Source: JAWKWH01 sp963669415
GTDB lineage: Bacteria > Pseudomonadota > Alphaproteobacteria > Rhizobiales > Rhizobiaceae
Reading direction: 5' to 3'
Length of the DNA: 64,000 nucleotides
NCBI GenBank assembly: GCA_963669415.2
Contig: CAXXPS010000002.1
Location: forward strand, 1,488,001-1,552,000
Numbering within the stretch: the first letter of the stretch is position 1; each line of letters begins with the position of its first letter. Under the pieces are notes generated by a model that was given only the letters and a program-made list of their open reading frames with translations, had not been told where the DNA came from and made no database searches. Shown in pieces: positions 17,587 through 26,338 of this stretch. The position numbers and the translations under genes are program-made.

Positions 17587-18344
17587 CTAGGAGAGCCCCG
17601 CTTCAACCGGAAACACGCAGCCTGTTATCGCTGCTGCAGCGTCTGATGCGAGGAAATGGGCAACATCGGCAACATTTTCAGGGGTTGCCATTCGACCCAG
17701 CGCCGTCTCATCTGCCAACGCATTCAAGGCCTCGCCCAAGTCCGGCCCGCCATCGCGGTGCCGCGCTGCTATCCGCGAACGCAGCGCGTTAGTTGCGACA
17801 GGTCCGGGCGCCAGCGCGTTTACCCGGATGCCCCGGCTTCCAAGATCCAGCGCGGCTGCCCGCATGACCCCGATGACCGCATGTTTCGACGCGGTATAGA
17901 GCACCTGTTTGGGGTGCGCGCGATAGCCATTGATCGAAGCCATTAAGATCGCCGATGCATGACTTGACCGTGCCAGATGGTCTGTGAATGCCCCAAGCGT
18001 TTCCGCAACGGCCCAGACGTTGAGCGTCATGACCTGGTTCCATTCTGCGCGATCAAGAGTATCGATGGTCGCCAGGGTGGGACGCTTCCGGCATTGGCCA
18101 CGATGATATCTACACTTTCGTGGCCTGCCGCCGCTTCGGCCAGCCGGTCCTGAGCATTGGCGGCGACAAGATCGATCGCAATCCGCTTCCAGGAGTCCGG
18201 CAACTCGGCAAGCTCACCTTCCAGATCAATGGCGGTAATAGCGGCGCCTGACCGTGCCAGACGCTCCGCTATGGCCAGGCCAAGGCCCCGCCCCGCGCCC
18301 GTCACCACAGCATGCTTCCCCGCAAGGTCTTGCACCACGTTCAT
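17587..18344 (-). pseudogene. SDR-family oxidoreductase 4, frameshifted
   Basis: The N-terminal half (18344 to stop at 18027) carries VVTGAGRGLG and ANAG. The C-terminal half, in another frame, carries the catalytic Ser in MASINGY and YTASKHA and ends normally at 17587. The halves join into one standard-length SDR (about 250 residues) if a single missing base is restored between roughly 18055 and 18095. It is either a recent pseudogene or a sequencing error; the rest of the protein is intact, so decay would be recent. ATG 18344 has AAAGGA upstream and lies next to operator site 4. Confidence 0.85.
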
Positions 18345-18376
18345 ATTGCGTCCTTTCCACCAAGCACGTAGTTACG

Positions 18377-18411
18377 GTACGGTTGTACGTACTTTTGTGC
18401 GTTATGCGAAC
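18377..18411. promoter_or_regulatory. Double IclR-type operator, site 4
   Basis: GTGCGTTATGCGAAC (18397-18411) is identical to the gcvPA site. A weaker copy, GTACGGTTGTACGTAC (18377-18392), starts 20 bp upstream in the same orientation. It lies between the frameshifted SDR (minus) and the hydroxyacyl-CoA dehydrogenase-like gene (plus), 22 bases before the latter's start. Confidence 0.72.
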
Positions 18412-18432
18412 GAAAGCAAGCGGTCGATAATT

Positions 18433-19392
18433 GTGAGCCAAGTAGCCTTCCCCTCAGTAGTGATTCTCGGCGCCGGTATCATTGGTGTTTCCTTCGCTGC
18501 TGCGTTCCTGGATGCCGGCGCAGCGGTGACCCTGATCGAACCGGATCAGGAGCGCCGCAACCGGGTGCGTGACGCGATCGCCAAGCAACAGAAAGCAATA
18601 GAAACGGCTGGACTGAAGATTGGCTTGGAGGGACGCCTTGAAATTGATGACGGCAAAAGTCAGTCGGTGCCAGCGTCAAATCTGGTTCTCGAATGCGGTC
18701 CGGAAGACTTGGAGTTCAAGCAGAGGATCTTTGACGAACTGATCGGTAAAACACCAGAAGACACGATCCTTGCCACCGCTTCTTCCGCTATTCCCATGTC
18801 CCGGATCGTTGCCGATCGCGAACAACAGGCACGATGCCTAGTGGCTCACCCGGTCAATCCGCCTTCCGTCCTGCGCCTTGTCGAAATCGCCCCTGCACCT
18901 GGCACGGATCCGGTAAATATGGAGCGTGCATCGGATCTGTTCACGTCTTTGGGTTTTTGGCCTGTGACGCTCGCCCGGGAGATCGAGGGCTTTATTCTCA
19001 ACCGGCTTCAAGGGGCCGTCCTGCGCGAGGCCTATCGCCTGGTGGATGATGGCGTGGCCGGTGCGAACGACATCGACAAGGTGATGCGTTTGGGATTGGG
19101 TCCAAGATGGGCACTGTCTGGTCCGTTCGAGACGGCCGAGCTAAACACGGCCGGCGGCATTGAGGCCCATGTCAGGCGCATGGGCCCTGCCTACCGCCGG
19201 ATGGGTGAAGAGCGTGGTGAGACGACCGATTGGCGGGCCGGACTGGTTGACATGGTGGTCGCCGAACGAAGGCAAATCCTTTCCGTTGAAGACATTCCTG
19301 CCCGAGTCGAATGGCGTGCTGATGCGGTCGCACAACTGGTTGCTGCACGCGACAGAATAGCCAGCGACGGCAAGAACCATCGCGATGACTGA
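18433..19392 (+). CDS. 3-hydroxyacyl-CoA dehydrogenase family protein
   Basis: About 319 residues from GTG 18433. Rossmann motif VVILGAGIIGVSFAA, then NAD-site ASSAIPMSRI, catalytic His in VAHPVNPPSVLRLVEI and the helical C-terminal domain entry GFILNRLQGAVLREA. The single-domain size and PVNPP motif fit the group that includes L-gulonate 3-dehydrogenase and carnitine dehydrogenase, so the substrate may be a free 3-hydroxy acid rather than a CoA ester. The frame extends upstream into the divergent gene, but only this start leaves room for the promoter. Its stop overlaps the next gene by 8 bases. Confidence 0.85.
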   Translation: MSQVAFPSVVILGAGIIGVSFAAAFLDAGAAVTLIEPDQERRNRVRDAIAKQQKAIETAGLKIGLEGRLEIDDGKSQSVPASNLVLECGPEDLEFKQRIFDELIGKTPEDTILATASSAIPMSRIVADREQQARCLVAHPVNPPSVLRLVEIAPAPGTDPVNMERASDLFTSLGFWPVTLAREIEGFILNRLQGAVLREAYRLVDDGVAGANDIDKVMRLGLGPRWALSGPFETAELNTAGGIEAHVRRMGPAYRRMGEERGETTDWRAGLVDMVVAERRQILSVEDIPARVEWRADAVAQLVAARDRIASDGKNHRDD

Positions 19393-21052
19393 CGTCCACT
19401 TTACCTTCGATGGAAATCCAGTCGTCGCCTCGCAGGGGCAATCGCTGGCTTCTGCACTTACCGGCTCCGGAATTCGGACCTTTCGCAAAACCTCCGGTAA
19501 TCAGCCACGCGGCCTGTTTTGTGGGATGGGGGTATGCCAGGACTGTCTTGTGACCGTTGACGGTGTGCCCAACCAACGCGCCTGCATGACAAAGGTCGGT
19601 GAAGGCATCGAGGTCGCCACCCAAACGCCATTCCCCGTACTTGATCCCGCAGCGGAACCTCCCGAAAGCCAACCATCTCGCTTGATTGAGCCGGATGTCC
19701 TGGTGATTGGCGGAGGCGCTGGAGGCCTATCGGCGGCGATTTCGGCACGACAGGCCGGCGCGCGCGTCACCGTGCTCGACGAACGCAATGTCGGCGGTGG
19801 TCAGTACTACAAGCAATCGTTCGACGACACAGTCCTCGACCCGCAGCAGAGAGATGGCGCGCGATTACTGGCCAAAGCGGCCGCCAGTGGCGCCGAGATT
19901 ATTGGCGGTGCCGATTTGTGGGGCGCGTTCGATGGTCCGCTGTTCCTCGCCGATTTGGACGGCACCGCTCTGATCGCCCGCCCCAAAACCGTGATCGTGG
20001 CAACCGGCGCATTTGAGCGACCGATCATGGTCCCCGGTTGGACACTGCCGGGCGTCATGACGACCGGGGCGGCACAGACATTGTGGCGATCTTACCGAAC
20101 ACTACCGGGACGCCGGGTGATCGTATGCGGTTCCGGACCGCTCAATTTTCAAGTTGCGCTCGAATTGGCGGAAGGTGGTGCCGATATCCGCCTGGTTGCC
20201 GAAACAGCCCCCACTCCGTTTGTAAATCCCTTGTCGGCCCTTGGCACGGCATTGGCAGGCCCGAAGCTGACCTGGACCGGTATTTCCATGATTTATCGCC
20301 TCCGGCGGCGGCATATTACTGTAGGCAACCGGTTGCGCCTCGAGCAGATCAGTTCCTGCAATGGCGGACTTGAAGCCCAATTCACTTACGGCAATGGCCG
20401 CGAACTGACAGTCGAAACCGACGTGGTATGCATGAATCAGGGCTTCGAACCGCAAAACGAGATCCTGCGACTTCTGGGTGCCAAGATGACCTACGATCCA
20501 ATGGTTGGCCATCTTCGTTGTGATCGATCCTCAACAATGGAGACGAGCGAGCCCGGGGTTTTCGCCGTTGGTGACTGCGCGGGTCTTGGCGGTGCACCGG
20601 CCGCCCTGATCGAAGGCCGCATTGCCGGTTTGAACGCTGCGGCCGCAGCGGGTCATGGTGATGGCGGCGATACTCGGTCGGCCCAACATCAGTTGCGTAG
20701 TCACCGCCGGTTTCAACGTCATCTCTGGGCCTTACACGACATTGCACCCCGTGAGCTCGACGATGCACCGCCAGAAATGATTCTCTGCCGATGCGAAGAA
20801 GTCACCATTGGCGAGGCCATCGACGGTTACAATAAAAATCCAGGGCATCTCGGGACGCTGAAGCGCTGCACAAGGATCGGCATGGGGAGATGCCAAGGGC
20901 GTTATTGTGGTGCAGCTGCCGCGCGTCTCATTGCGGAGAAGACCGGCAAACCGCTCGAGGATCGAAGCTTCTTTGCGCCGCGCGTTCCGATCAAACCTAT
21001 CCCTATCGCATCCATCTTGACCGCGCACGAGGCGCTCAATGACCCGAACTGA
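19385..21052 (+). CDS. Fused 2Fe-2S ferredoxin/FAD-NAD(P) oxidoreductase subunit
   Basis: About 555 residues in three modules. Residues 1-90 are a 2Fe-2S domain (CGMGVCQDC...ACMT) like HcnA or the small subunit of opine oxidase. Residues about 100-430 are a pyridine nucleotide-disulfide oxidoreductase fold (VLVIGGGAGGLSAAI, VGDCAGLGG). Residues about 455-520 are a BFD-like 2Fe-2S domain (CRCEEVT, CTRIGMGRCQGRYC). In hydrogen cyanide synthase, opine oxidase and hydroxyproline dehydrogenase these first two modules are usually separate chains. Start and stop overlap both neighbours, so it is co-translated with the DadA-like subunit at 21039. Together they should form a membrane-linked amine or imino-acid dehydrogenase. 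Confidence 0.88.
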   Translation: MTDVHFTFDGNPVVASQGQSLASALTGSGIRTFRKTSGNQPRGLFCGMGVCQDCLVTVDGVPNQRACMTKVGEGIEVATQTPFPVLDPAAEPPESQPSRLIEPDVLVIGGGAGGLSAAISARQAGARVTVLDERNVGGGQYYKQSFDDTVLDPQQRDGARLLAKAAASGAEIIGGADLWGAFDGPLFLADLDGTALIARPKTVIVATGAFERPIMVPGWTLPGVMTTGAAQTLWRSYRTLPGRRVIVCGSGPLNFQVALELAEGGADIRLVAETAPTPFVNPLSALGTALAGPKLTWTGISMIYRLRRRHITVGNRLRLEQISSCNGGLEAQFTYGNGRELTVETDVVCMNQGFEPQNEILRLLGAKMTYDPMVGHLRCDRSSTMETSEPGVFAVGDCAGLGGAPAALIEGRIAGLNAAAAAGHGDGGDTRSAQHQLRSHRRFQRHLWALHDIAPRELDDAPPEMILCRCEEVTIGEAIDGYNKNPGHLGTLKRCTRIGMGRCQGRYCGAAAARLIAEKTGKPLEDRSFFAPRVPIKPIPIASILTAHEALNDPN

Positions 21053-22175
21053 CGTTTTAGTCGTCGGTGGCGGGATTGTCGGGCTCGTAGCGGCAGTCGA
21101 ACTGGCTGAAGCAGGCGCAACCGTAGAAATCGTCGATTCACAGCAGAACGCAGGCAGCAATACAAATGCCGGGAGCCTGCATGTCCAAATGCAAAGCCGG
21201 TTTATCCGGCTCTACCCGGATCAAGCGCCCAATGTTGAAGCTTGCCTGCCAGTCTACAAACGGGCCGCTGAACTATGGCAGGAAATGGAAGATCGGCTGG
21301 GCCCAATGGATCTTGTGTGCAAGGGCGGACTGATGCTTGCCGAAAGCGATGAGCAGATGGCGTTTCTTGAGCGGAAAGCCCGGCGCGAAGAAGCCCGCGG
21401 ACTCAACGTGGCGATGCTGGACCGCAAGCAACTGGAGGCAGTGGCACCGTGGATTGGTCCGCAAATCGTCGGTGCGGAGCTATGCCGAGACGAAGGCAAG
21501 CTCGATCCGCTCCTGGCGAATTCGCGACTCATCTCACGATGTACGGAACTTGGTGTCGAACGTCTCACGGATCGAATCGCAACGCTGGAGGAGGACGGCG
21601 CCCGTGTCATGGCACATGGCCACGACGGAACGAGGACCGCATCTCAAGTGTTGATTGCCGCCGCATGGGGATCGGGCGATATCGTCGCAGGATTTGGCGT
21701 CGACATCCCAACCAGGGCTGAGCCTTTACACATGAATATCACCGAACCTTGCGACCAGCGGATTGAGACCTTGGTTCAACACGCCGAACGATCGATTACG
21801 CTAAAGCAGTTTCGATCTGGACAGGTGGTGGTTGGCGGAGGCTGGCCCGCGCTTGATTGCGGTCCGGATTCCGTACCGAATGTCAAAGCGTCAAGCCTCA
21901 TCGGGAATGTGGGTTTGGCGGCGAAATTGGTTCCGGCCATTGGATCTCTGCGGATTATTCGAACTTGGGCCGGCATGAACACGACCGTCGATGGCGTATC
22001 GATCATCGGACCAGTACCGGGCACGAAGCGGGTGACCATGGCTGTTCCCGGAGATGCGGGGTACACGCTCGGACCGTTGGTGGCGCAAGCGGCAGCCGCA
22101 GTTATACTTGGGCGAATTCCGGAGATCGACATTGCGCCGTTCGATCCGGCGCGATTTGCGCCGCTCAGCGTTTGA
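21039..22175 (+). CDS. DadA-like FAD oxidoreductase 2 (catalytic subunit)
   Basis: About 378 residues, DAO family: VLVVGGGIVGLVAAVELAEAGA, NAGSLHVQMQ, and AGMNTTVDG near the C-terminus. It overlaps the fused ferredoxin/FAD subunit gene by 14 bases, as for OoxB/HcnC beside OoxA/HcnAB. It most likely oxidises the C-N bond of an amino acid, opine or secondary amine and passes electrons to the fused subunit. Its end overlaps the convergent IclR gene by 11 bases. A paralogue without partner is at 12619-13761. Confidence 0.88.
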   Translation: MTRTDVLVVGGGIVGLVAAVELAEAGATVEIVDSQQNAGSNTNAGSLHVQMQSRFIRLYPDQAPNVEACLPVYKRAAELWQEMEDRLGPMDLVCKGGLMLAESDEQMAFLERKARREEARGLNVAMLDRKQLEAVAPWIGPQIVGAELCRDEGKLDPLLANSRLISRCTELGVERLTDRIATLEEDGARVMAHGHDGTRTASQVLIAAAWGSGDIVAGFGVDIPTRAEPLHMNITEPCDQRIETLVQHAERSITLKQFRSGQVVVGGGWPALDCGPDSVPNVKASSLIGNVGLAAKLVPAIGSLRIIRTWAGMNTTVDGVSIIGPVPGTKRVTMAVPGDAGYTLGPLVAQAAAAVILGRIPEIDIAPFDPARFAPLSV

Positions 22176-23067
22176 GCGCGCGCGAGATGTGCGCCACCGT
22201 CTCCTGAAGGCGAGGCAAAACATCCTTTTTCATTGCTTTGGCAGATGTTCGGATATTTGGGATGCCAACGTTGATCGCGCCAACAAGGCCGCCCATGGAA
22301 CTGTAAATCGGAACCGCTATTGAAATCAGGCCGATCTCCAGTTCCTGGTCAACCAGGCACCAGCCATCGGCGCGCACGTTTTCGAGAATCGACCGAAACT
22401 CAACGGGATCGGTTACGGTGCGGTCCGTCATCCGTTTCAGCGGAATGTCACGGATTATTGCGTCCCAGCTTTCCTCTGGCTGGGCCGCCAGTAGCACCCT
22501 GCCCGTGGCGGTACATGCAGCCGGAAAACGCGCACCGACAGTGATGCCGACGCTGATGACACGGTGATATTGCGCACCGCTTACGTATACGACGTCAAAT
22601 TGGTCGAGAACGGCGGCAGAAACCGATTCCTGTAATTCCTCCGACAGATGATCGATAAATGGCCTCGCGATGTCCCAGATTCCTTTAGAGGACAGGACCG
22701 AATAGCCAAGCTCCAACACTTGAGGAGTAAGATCAAAAAGCTTGCCGTCGGCGACGGCGTATCCCTCCCGAACCAACGTTAGCAAAATGCGCCGTGCTCC
22801 TGCGCGCGTATTGCCAGATTCGGTAGCCACCTCGGTGAGCGTCATCTTCCGGCGCGTCCTGTTGAACGCCCGCAACACTTCCAGCCCACGTGCCAGCGAA
22901 CTCACATAATCTCGAGGTTTGAGTTCGCCTGCGCTGCCGTCTTCGCCCCAGTTTGGTGCGGCTGTCATGAGCCCGATTTGTGCAGCCCGCTTTGCCGAGG
23001 CGGGTTTGTTTTGCGCTTCGGCTTGCTCGGTTTTCTGATCCATGTGCACCTCAATCTTCTTTGCCAT
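22165..23067 (-). CDS. IclR family transcriptional regulator
   Basis: About 300 residues. The N-terminal winged helix reads LTEVATESGNTRAGARRILLTLV (split here as LTEVATESGN and TRAGARRILL), then a C-terminal IclR effector domain with SVLDQ-like segments (AVLDQFDVVYV, PAACTATGRVLLA). It is closest in style to PcaR/PobR-type activators of aromatic catabolism. A basic 50-residue extension precedes the helix-turn-helix. ATG 23067 is chosen for GAGG 8 bases upstream. It is the only IclR gene in the window and lies beside operator site 5, so it probably controls itself and the five-site regulon. Confidence 0.88.
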   Translation of the reverse strand: MAKKIEVHMDQKTEQAEAQNKPASAKRAAQIGLMTAAPNWGEDGSAGELKPRDYVSSLARGLEVLRAFNRTRRKMTLTEVATESGNTRAGARRILLTLVREGYAVADGKLFDLTPQVLELGYSVLSSKGIWDIARPFIDHLSEELQESVSAAVLDQFDVVYVSGAQYHRVISVGITVGARFPAACTATGRVLLAAQPEESWDAIIRDIPLKRMTDRTVTDPVEFRSILENVRADGWCLVDQELEIGLISIAVPIYSSMGGLVGAINVGIPNIRTSAKAMKKDVLPRLQETVAHISRALKR

Positions 23068-23159
23068 GTATCTTGCCTCAAAACGCGCCAACACTGCAAT
23101 TGCGACCAACTCAAACGCCGTCCACAGAAAAACCAGTTGCATGGGTACTGGTTGACGAT

Positions 23160-23194
23160 GTTATATATACCGCACAATAGTGCGCTATGTGAAC
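23160..23194. promoter_or_regulatory. IclR autoregulatory/transport operator, site 5
   Basis: GTGCGCTATGTGAAC (23180-23194) on the plus strand faces GTGCGGTATATATAAC on the minus strand (23160-23175). Here the two copies are inverted, with CGCAC-AATA-GTGCG at the junction, whereas the other sites are direct repeats. It lies between the IclR gene and the binding-protein gene of the nine-gene operon, 28 bases before the latter's start. TATATA within the minus-strand copy could serve as a -10 box. Confidence 0.75.
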
Positions 23195-23221
23195 ACAAAC
23201 ACAGCAGGGAGGTTGCTGGCA

Positions 23222-24556
23222 ATGTCGAAGACCCACTGGAATTACAAAGGATTTACCCGGCGCAACGTATTGGCGGGCATGGCCGCGACCACCGCATTGG
23301 CAGGTCTTCCCCGGAGAGCGCGGGCGCAGGAGATCACGTTACGCTGGTGGTCACCCCAGGGATCGCCGGCTCAGCTTGAGGCCTACAAGACGCAAATTGC
23401 CTCTTTCGAGGCGGCCAACCCAGGCATAAAGGTTCAGTTCGAGACGACATCAGATGAAGGTTATGCGCCCCAGTTGGCCGCAGCCTTCTCATCGGGTGAG
23501 GTGCCGGATATCGTGACGCACCTGCCCTCATTCGCTTTGCAGACATACTATGCAAATGATTTGCTGGTGCCATTTAACGACGTCATAGACGCTGTTGGTG
23601 CGGATGACTTCTATCCAGGCGCCAACAACGTCTACCTCGCTGGTGACGGCAAACATTGCGGGACCGGTATCGGCAATTCTGCTGCCAACATGCTCTGGGT
23701 TCGGCGCGATTTGATGGAAAATGCAGGGCTCGACAAGATTCCTGAAACTTGGGACGAACTACGCGCCGCGGTCCAGGCGATGCAGACCGGCGGGATTTTC
23801 GGTGCTCCATTGCCCTATGGCAGAAATTCGATGACGTCGCTGATCTTCATCGGTTTTATCCACCAGGCAGGCGGTCATGTGTTCACGCCGGATCTGGAGG
23901 TCGATATCGACAATGAGGGTACGCGCAACGCGCTCGAATTCTATAAAGAGATGCGCGAATTTTGCCCGCCTGGTGCCACCAACTACAGCTGGGGTGAAAG
24001 CCTGACCGCCTTTGTGTCGGGCGCGACAGCGACCGGCATCTATACCGGCCGCGTCCTCATTAACGTCAACACGCAAAACCCGCCGATTGCGGACCATGTG
24101 ACTTGTGTCACCTATCCGCGGATGTCCACGGACATTTCACCGTGGACATTCAACGATTTCCCATCGGTCATGATCCCGGCGCAGTCGAAGAATGTCGATG
24201 CCGCGAAAAAATTTGCTGCCCATCTGTTCCAGCCACCCGGATACATTCAGCAGCTGCATGCGGCGCCGGGCCACGTCCTGCCGGTCCTTCGTTCCATCAA
24301 CGAAAACCCGGCTTACCAAGACAATGACATCATCAAGAAGTATCCGACCGAAGTCGATCTTATGGCGGCGTCCGCAGCCGGTGGTTTCAATCTTGGCTAC
24401 GAAAGCGCCGACCACAAGTCCAACGACAAGGCGGGCGAGATCATCGCATCGAACGCGATCTCCGATCTCGTGGGCCGTGTGATCCTCAATGGCGACAATG
24501 TTGACGAAGCGCTCAGCGCCGCCTCAAAGACCATTGAAGGCATCATGAAGGGGTAA
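23222..24556 (+). CDS. CUT1-type ABC transporter substrate-binding protein
   Basis: About 444 residues, solute-binding protein family 1 (MalE/UgpB-like). A twin-arginine-like signal is visible (FTRRNVLAGMAATTALAG), cleavage near RARAQE, then ITLRWWSPQGSPAQLE. GGGAGG 8 bases upstream supports ATG 23222. First gene of a nine-gene operon. CUT1 binding proteins take oligosaccharides, glycerol phosphates and some glycosides. The Tat-type signal suggests folding before export. Confidence 0.9.
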   Translation: MSKTHWNYKGFTRRNVLAGMAATTALAGLPRRARAQEITLRWWSPQGSPAQLEAYKTQIASFEAANPGIKVQFETTSDEGYAPQLAAAFSSGEVPDIVTHLPSFALQTYYANDLLVPFNDVIDAVGADDFYPGANNVYLAGDGKHCGTGIGNSAANMLWVRRDLMENAGLDKIPETWDELRAAVQAMQTGGIFGAPLPYGRNSMTSLIFIGFIHQAGGHVFTPDLEVDIDNEGTRNALEFYKEMREFCPPGATNYSWGESLTAFVSGATATGIYTGRVLINVNTQNPPIADHVTCVTYPRMSTDISPWTFNDFPSVMIPAQSKNVDAAKKFAAHLFQPPGYIQQLHAAPGHVLPVLRSINENPAYQDNDIIKKYPTEVDLMAASAAGGFNLGYESADHKSNDKAGEIIASNAISDLVGRVILNGDNVDEALSAASKTIEGIMKG

Positions 24557-24575
24557 ACAACGCCGATCAGGCCAG

Positions 24576-24599
24576 CCGTCGGACCGACAGGCCCGACGG
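24576..24599 (+). other. Intercistronic stem-loop after binding-protein gene
   Basis: CCGTCGG (24576-24582) pairs with CCGACGG (24593-24599) in the 61-base gap between the binding-protein gene and the first permease gene. There is no U run. A role in differential message stability within the ABC operon is likely. Confidence 0.55.
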
Positions 24600-24617
24600 T
24601 AGGACCCGAGGGTGACC

Positions 24618-25517
24618 ATGCAGGCAAAAACGCTCACTCGCCTCGAACGCAGATATGCGTTGCTTGGTGCGCTGCTCATTGCGCCAACGGTTCTCGTATT
24701 CTGTGCGGTGATCGTCTACCCGCTAGTATCGGCGATGTATCTTTCGCTGTTCAAGATATTCACGCCGACGCTTGAAGGCGATTGGGTGGGTCTGGACAAT
24801 TATCGCACACTGCTCGGCAACCCCGAATTTTGGACAGCGCTGCGCACCAACATTATCTGGACTGTCGGCACACTCGCGCTTCAAATCCTTTGCGGTGTGG
24901 GTATGGCCTTGGTCTTACACCAGAATATCTGGTTTCGAAGTCTTGCCAGGTCTCTGATTCTGTTTCCCTATTTCGTGTCCACAGTCGTCGCGGTTCTAGT
25001 CTGGAAATGGCTATTCAACGATTTGTACGGCATTTTGAACCATTTGATGATTGTCGCGAGGATCACCGAGTTTCCGATTGACTATCTGGGTTCGATGCCG
25101 AACGCGATGATCTCTGTGATTGTCGTCGGAGCGTGGAAGTACTTCCCGTTTGTGGTGATCGCGGTTCTCGCACGGTTGCAGACGATTCCCGACGCGCTCT
25201 ACGAAGCTGCGAAGATTGACGGTGCCGGGCCGGTTGCGCGCTTTTTTGACGTGACTTTGCCGCAATTGCGGGACGTGCTGGTTGTTATCATCATGTTGCG
25301 CGCGATATGGGACTTCAAGGAATTCGACCTGATCTACCTACTGACTGGCGGTGGGCCGATTACCAGCACCCAGACCTTGCCATTGCTGGTTTACAAGGAA
25401 GCATTTGCATTGAACCAGATGGGCATGGCGTCGGCCTATGCCGTGGTGATGATGGCGATCATGCTTTTCTTCATGATTCTGTACATCCGGCGCACCCGTA
25501 CGGAAGAAGACACATGA
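24618..25517 (+). CDS. CUT1-type ABC transporter permease (MalF-like)
   Basis: About 299 residues with six likely membrane segments. The family loop reads YEAAKIDGAGPVARFFDVTLPQL, matching the EAA motif of MalF/UgpA. ATG 24618 has GAGGG 6 bases upstream; GTG 24612 is also in frame. The stop overlaps the next permease start (ATGA). Confidence 0.92.
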   Translation: MQAKTLTRLERRYALLGALLIAPTVLVFCAVIVYPLVSAMYLSLFKIFTPTLEGDWVGLDNYRTLLGNPEFWTALRTNIIWTVGTLALQILCGVGMALVLHQNIWFRSLARSLILFPYFVSTVVAVLVWKWLFNDLYGILNHLMIVARITEFPIDYLGSMPNAMISVIVVGAWKYFPFVVIAVLARLQTIPDALYEAAKIDGAGPVARFFDVTLPQLRDVLVVIIMLRAIWDFKEFDLIYLLTGGGPITSTQTLPLLVYKEAFALNQMGMASAYAVVMMAIMLFFMILYIRRTRTEEDT

Positions 25518-26335
25518 TCCGTCGAGTAGCTTTCAATCTGTTTGCCTGGACTATCGTGCTTGCGGTGGCGTTTCCGCTTTTCTGGATGTTGGTAACCTCG
25601 GTAAAGCCGCAGTTCGAACTGTTCCGTCGACCGCCAACCTTCCTGCCCGAGACCTGGACTTTCGAGCACTATTGGCGCCTTTTGTCGGAGACGAACTTCC
25701 TGACCTATTTCAGAAACTCTGTGATCTTGTCGACCTCGACAACGGTGGTCGTCATCGCGATCGCAACAATCGGTGCCTACAGCCTCGTGCGGTTTCGCTA
25801 CCAAGGTCGCGAAAACCTTGCGTTTCTTGTGCTTTTCACCTATCTACTACCGTCGGTTGTGTTGATCATTCCACTTTATTTGATGCTGGTTCAGTTGGGT
25901 CTGTCGAACACGATTTTGTCGCTTGTGATCGCCTACACCACCTTCGCGCTTCCCTATGCTCTGTGGTTACTAAGATCATTCATGGCCGGTATCCCGGAAG
26001 ATCTTGAGAGCGCAGCGCTGGTTGATGGTGCGACCAGGATGGGCGCGTTTCGCGACGTGATTTTGCCGCAGCTTCTGCCCGGCATCATCTCGACTGCCCT
26101 TTTTACATTCATTCTATCCTGGAACGAATATCTATATGCTCTCGTCCTCGTGAATTCAGACAGCGCCCGGCCGTTAACAACGGGCGTCATGAACATGTTG
26201 GTGTCCAGCTTCAACATCGAATGGTCCCTCCTTATGGCCGCCTCGGTGATGATGAGCGTACCGCTTATAATCGTGTTTGCGTTTCTTCAAAGCTATCTCA
26301 CGCGGGGCTTCGGCGCAGGCGGGGTCAAGGGTTAA
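25514..26335 (+). CDS. CUT1-type ABC transporter permease (MalG-like)
   Basis: About 273 residues, MalG/UgpE family: FRNSVILSTSTTVV, LESAALVDGATRMGAF (EAA loop), ILSWNEYLYALVL and C-terminal QSYLTRGFGAGGVKG, a classic ending for this group. ATG 25514 overlaps the stop of the partner permease by four bases. The frame extends far upstream inside that gene, but the coupled ATG is clearly the start. Confidence 0.93.
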   Translation: MIRRVAFNLFAWTIVLAVAFPLFWMLVTSVKPQFELFRRPPTFLPETWTFEHYWRLLSETNFLTYFRNSVILSTSTTVVVIAIATIGAYSLVRFRYQGRENLAFLVLFTYLLPSVVLIIPLYLMLVQLGLSNTILSLVIAYTTFALPYALWLLRSFMAGIPEDLESAALVDGATRMGAFRDVILPQLLPGIISTALFTFILSWNEYLYALVLVNSDSARPLTTGVMNMLVSSFNIEWSLLMAASVMMSVPLIIVFAFLQSYLTRGFGAGGVKG

Positions 26336-26338
26336 GGC

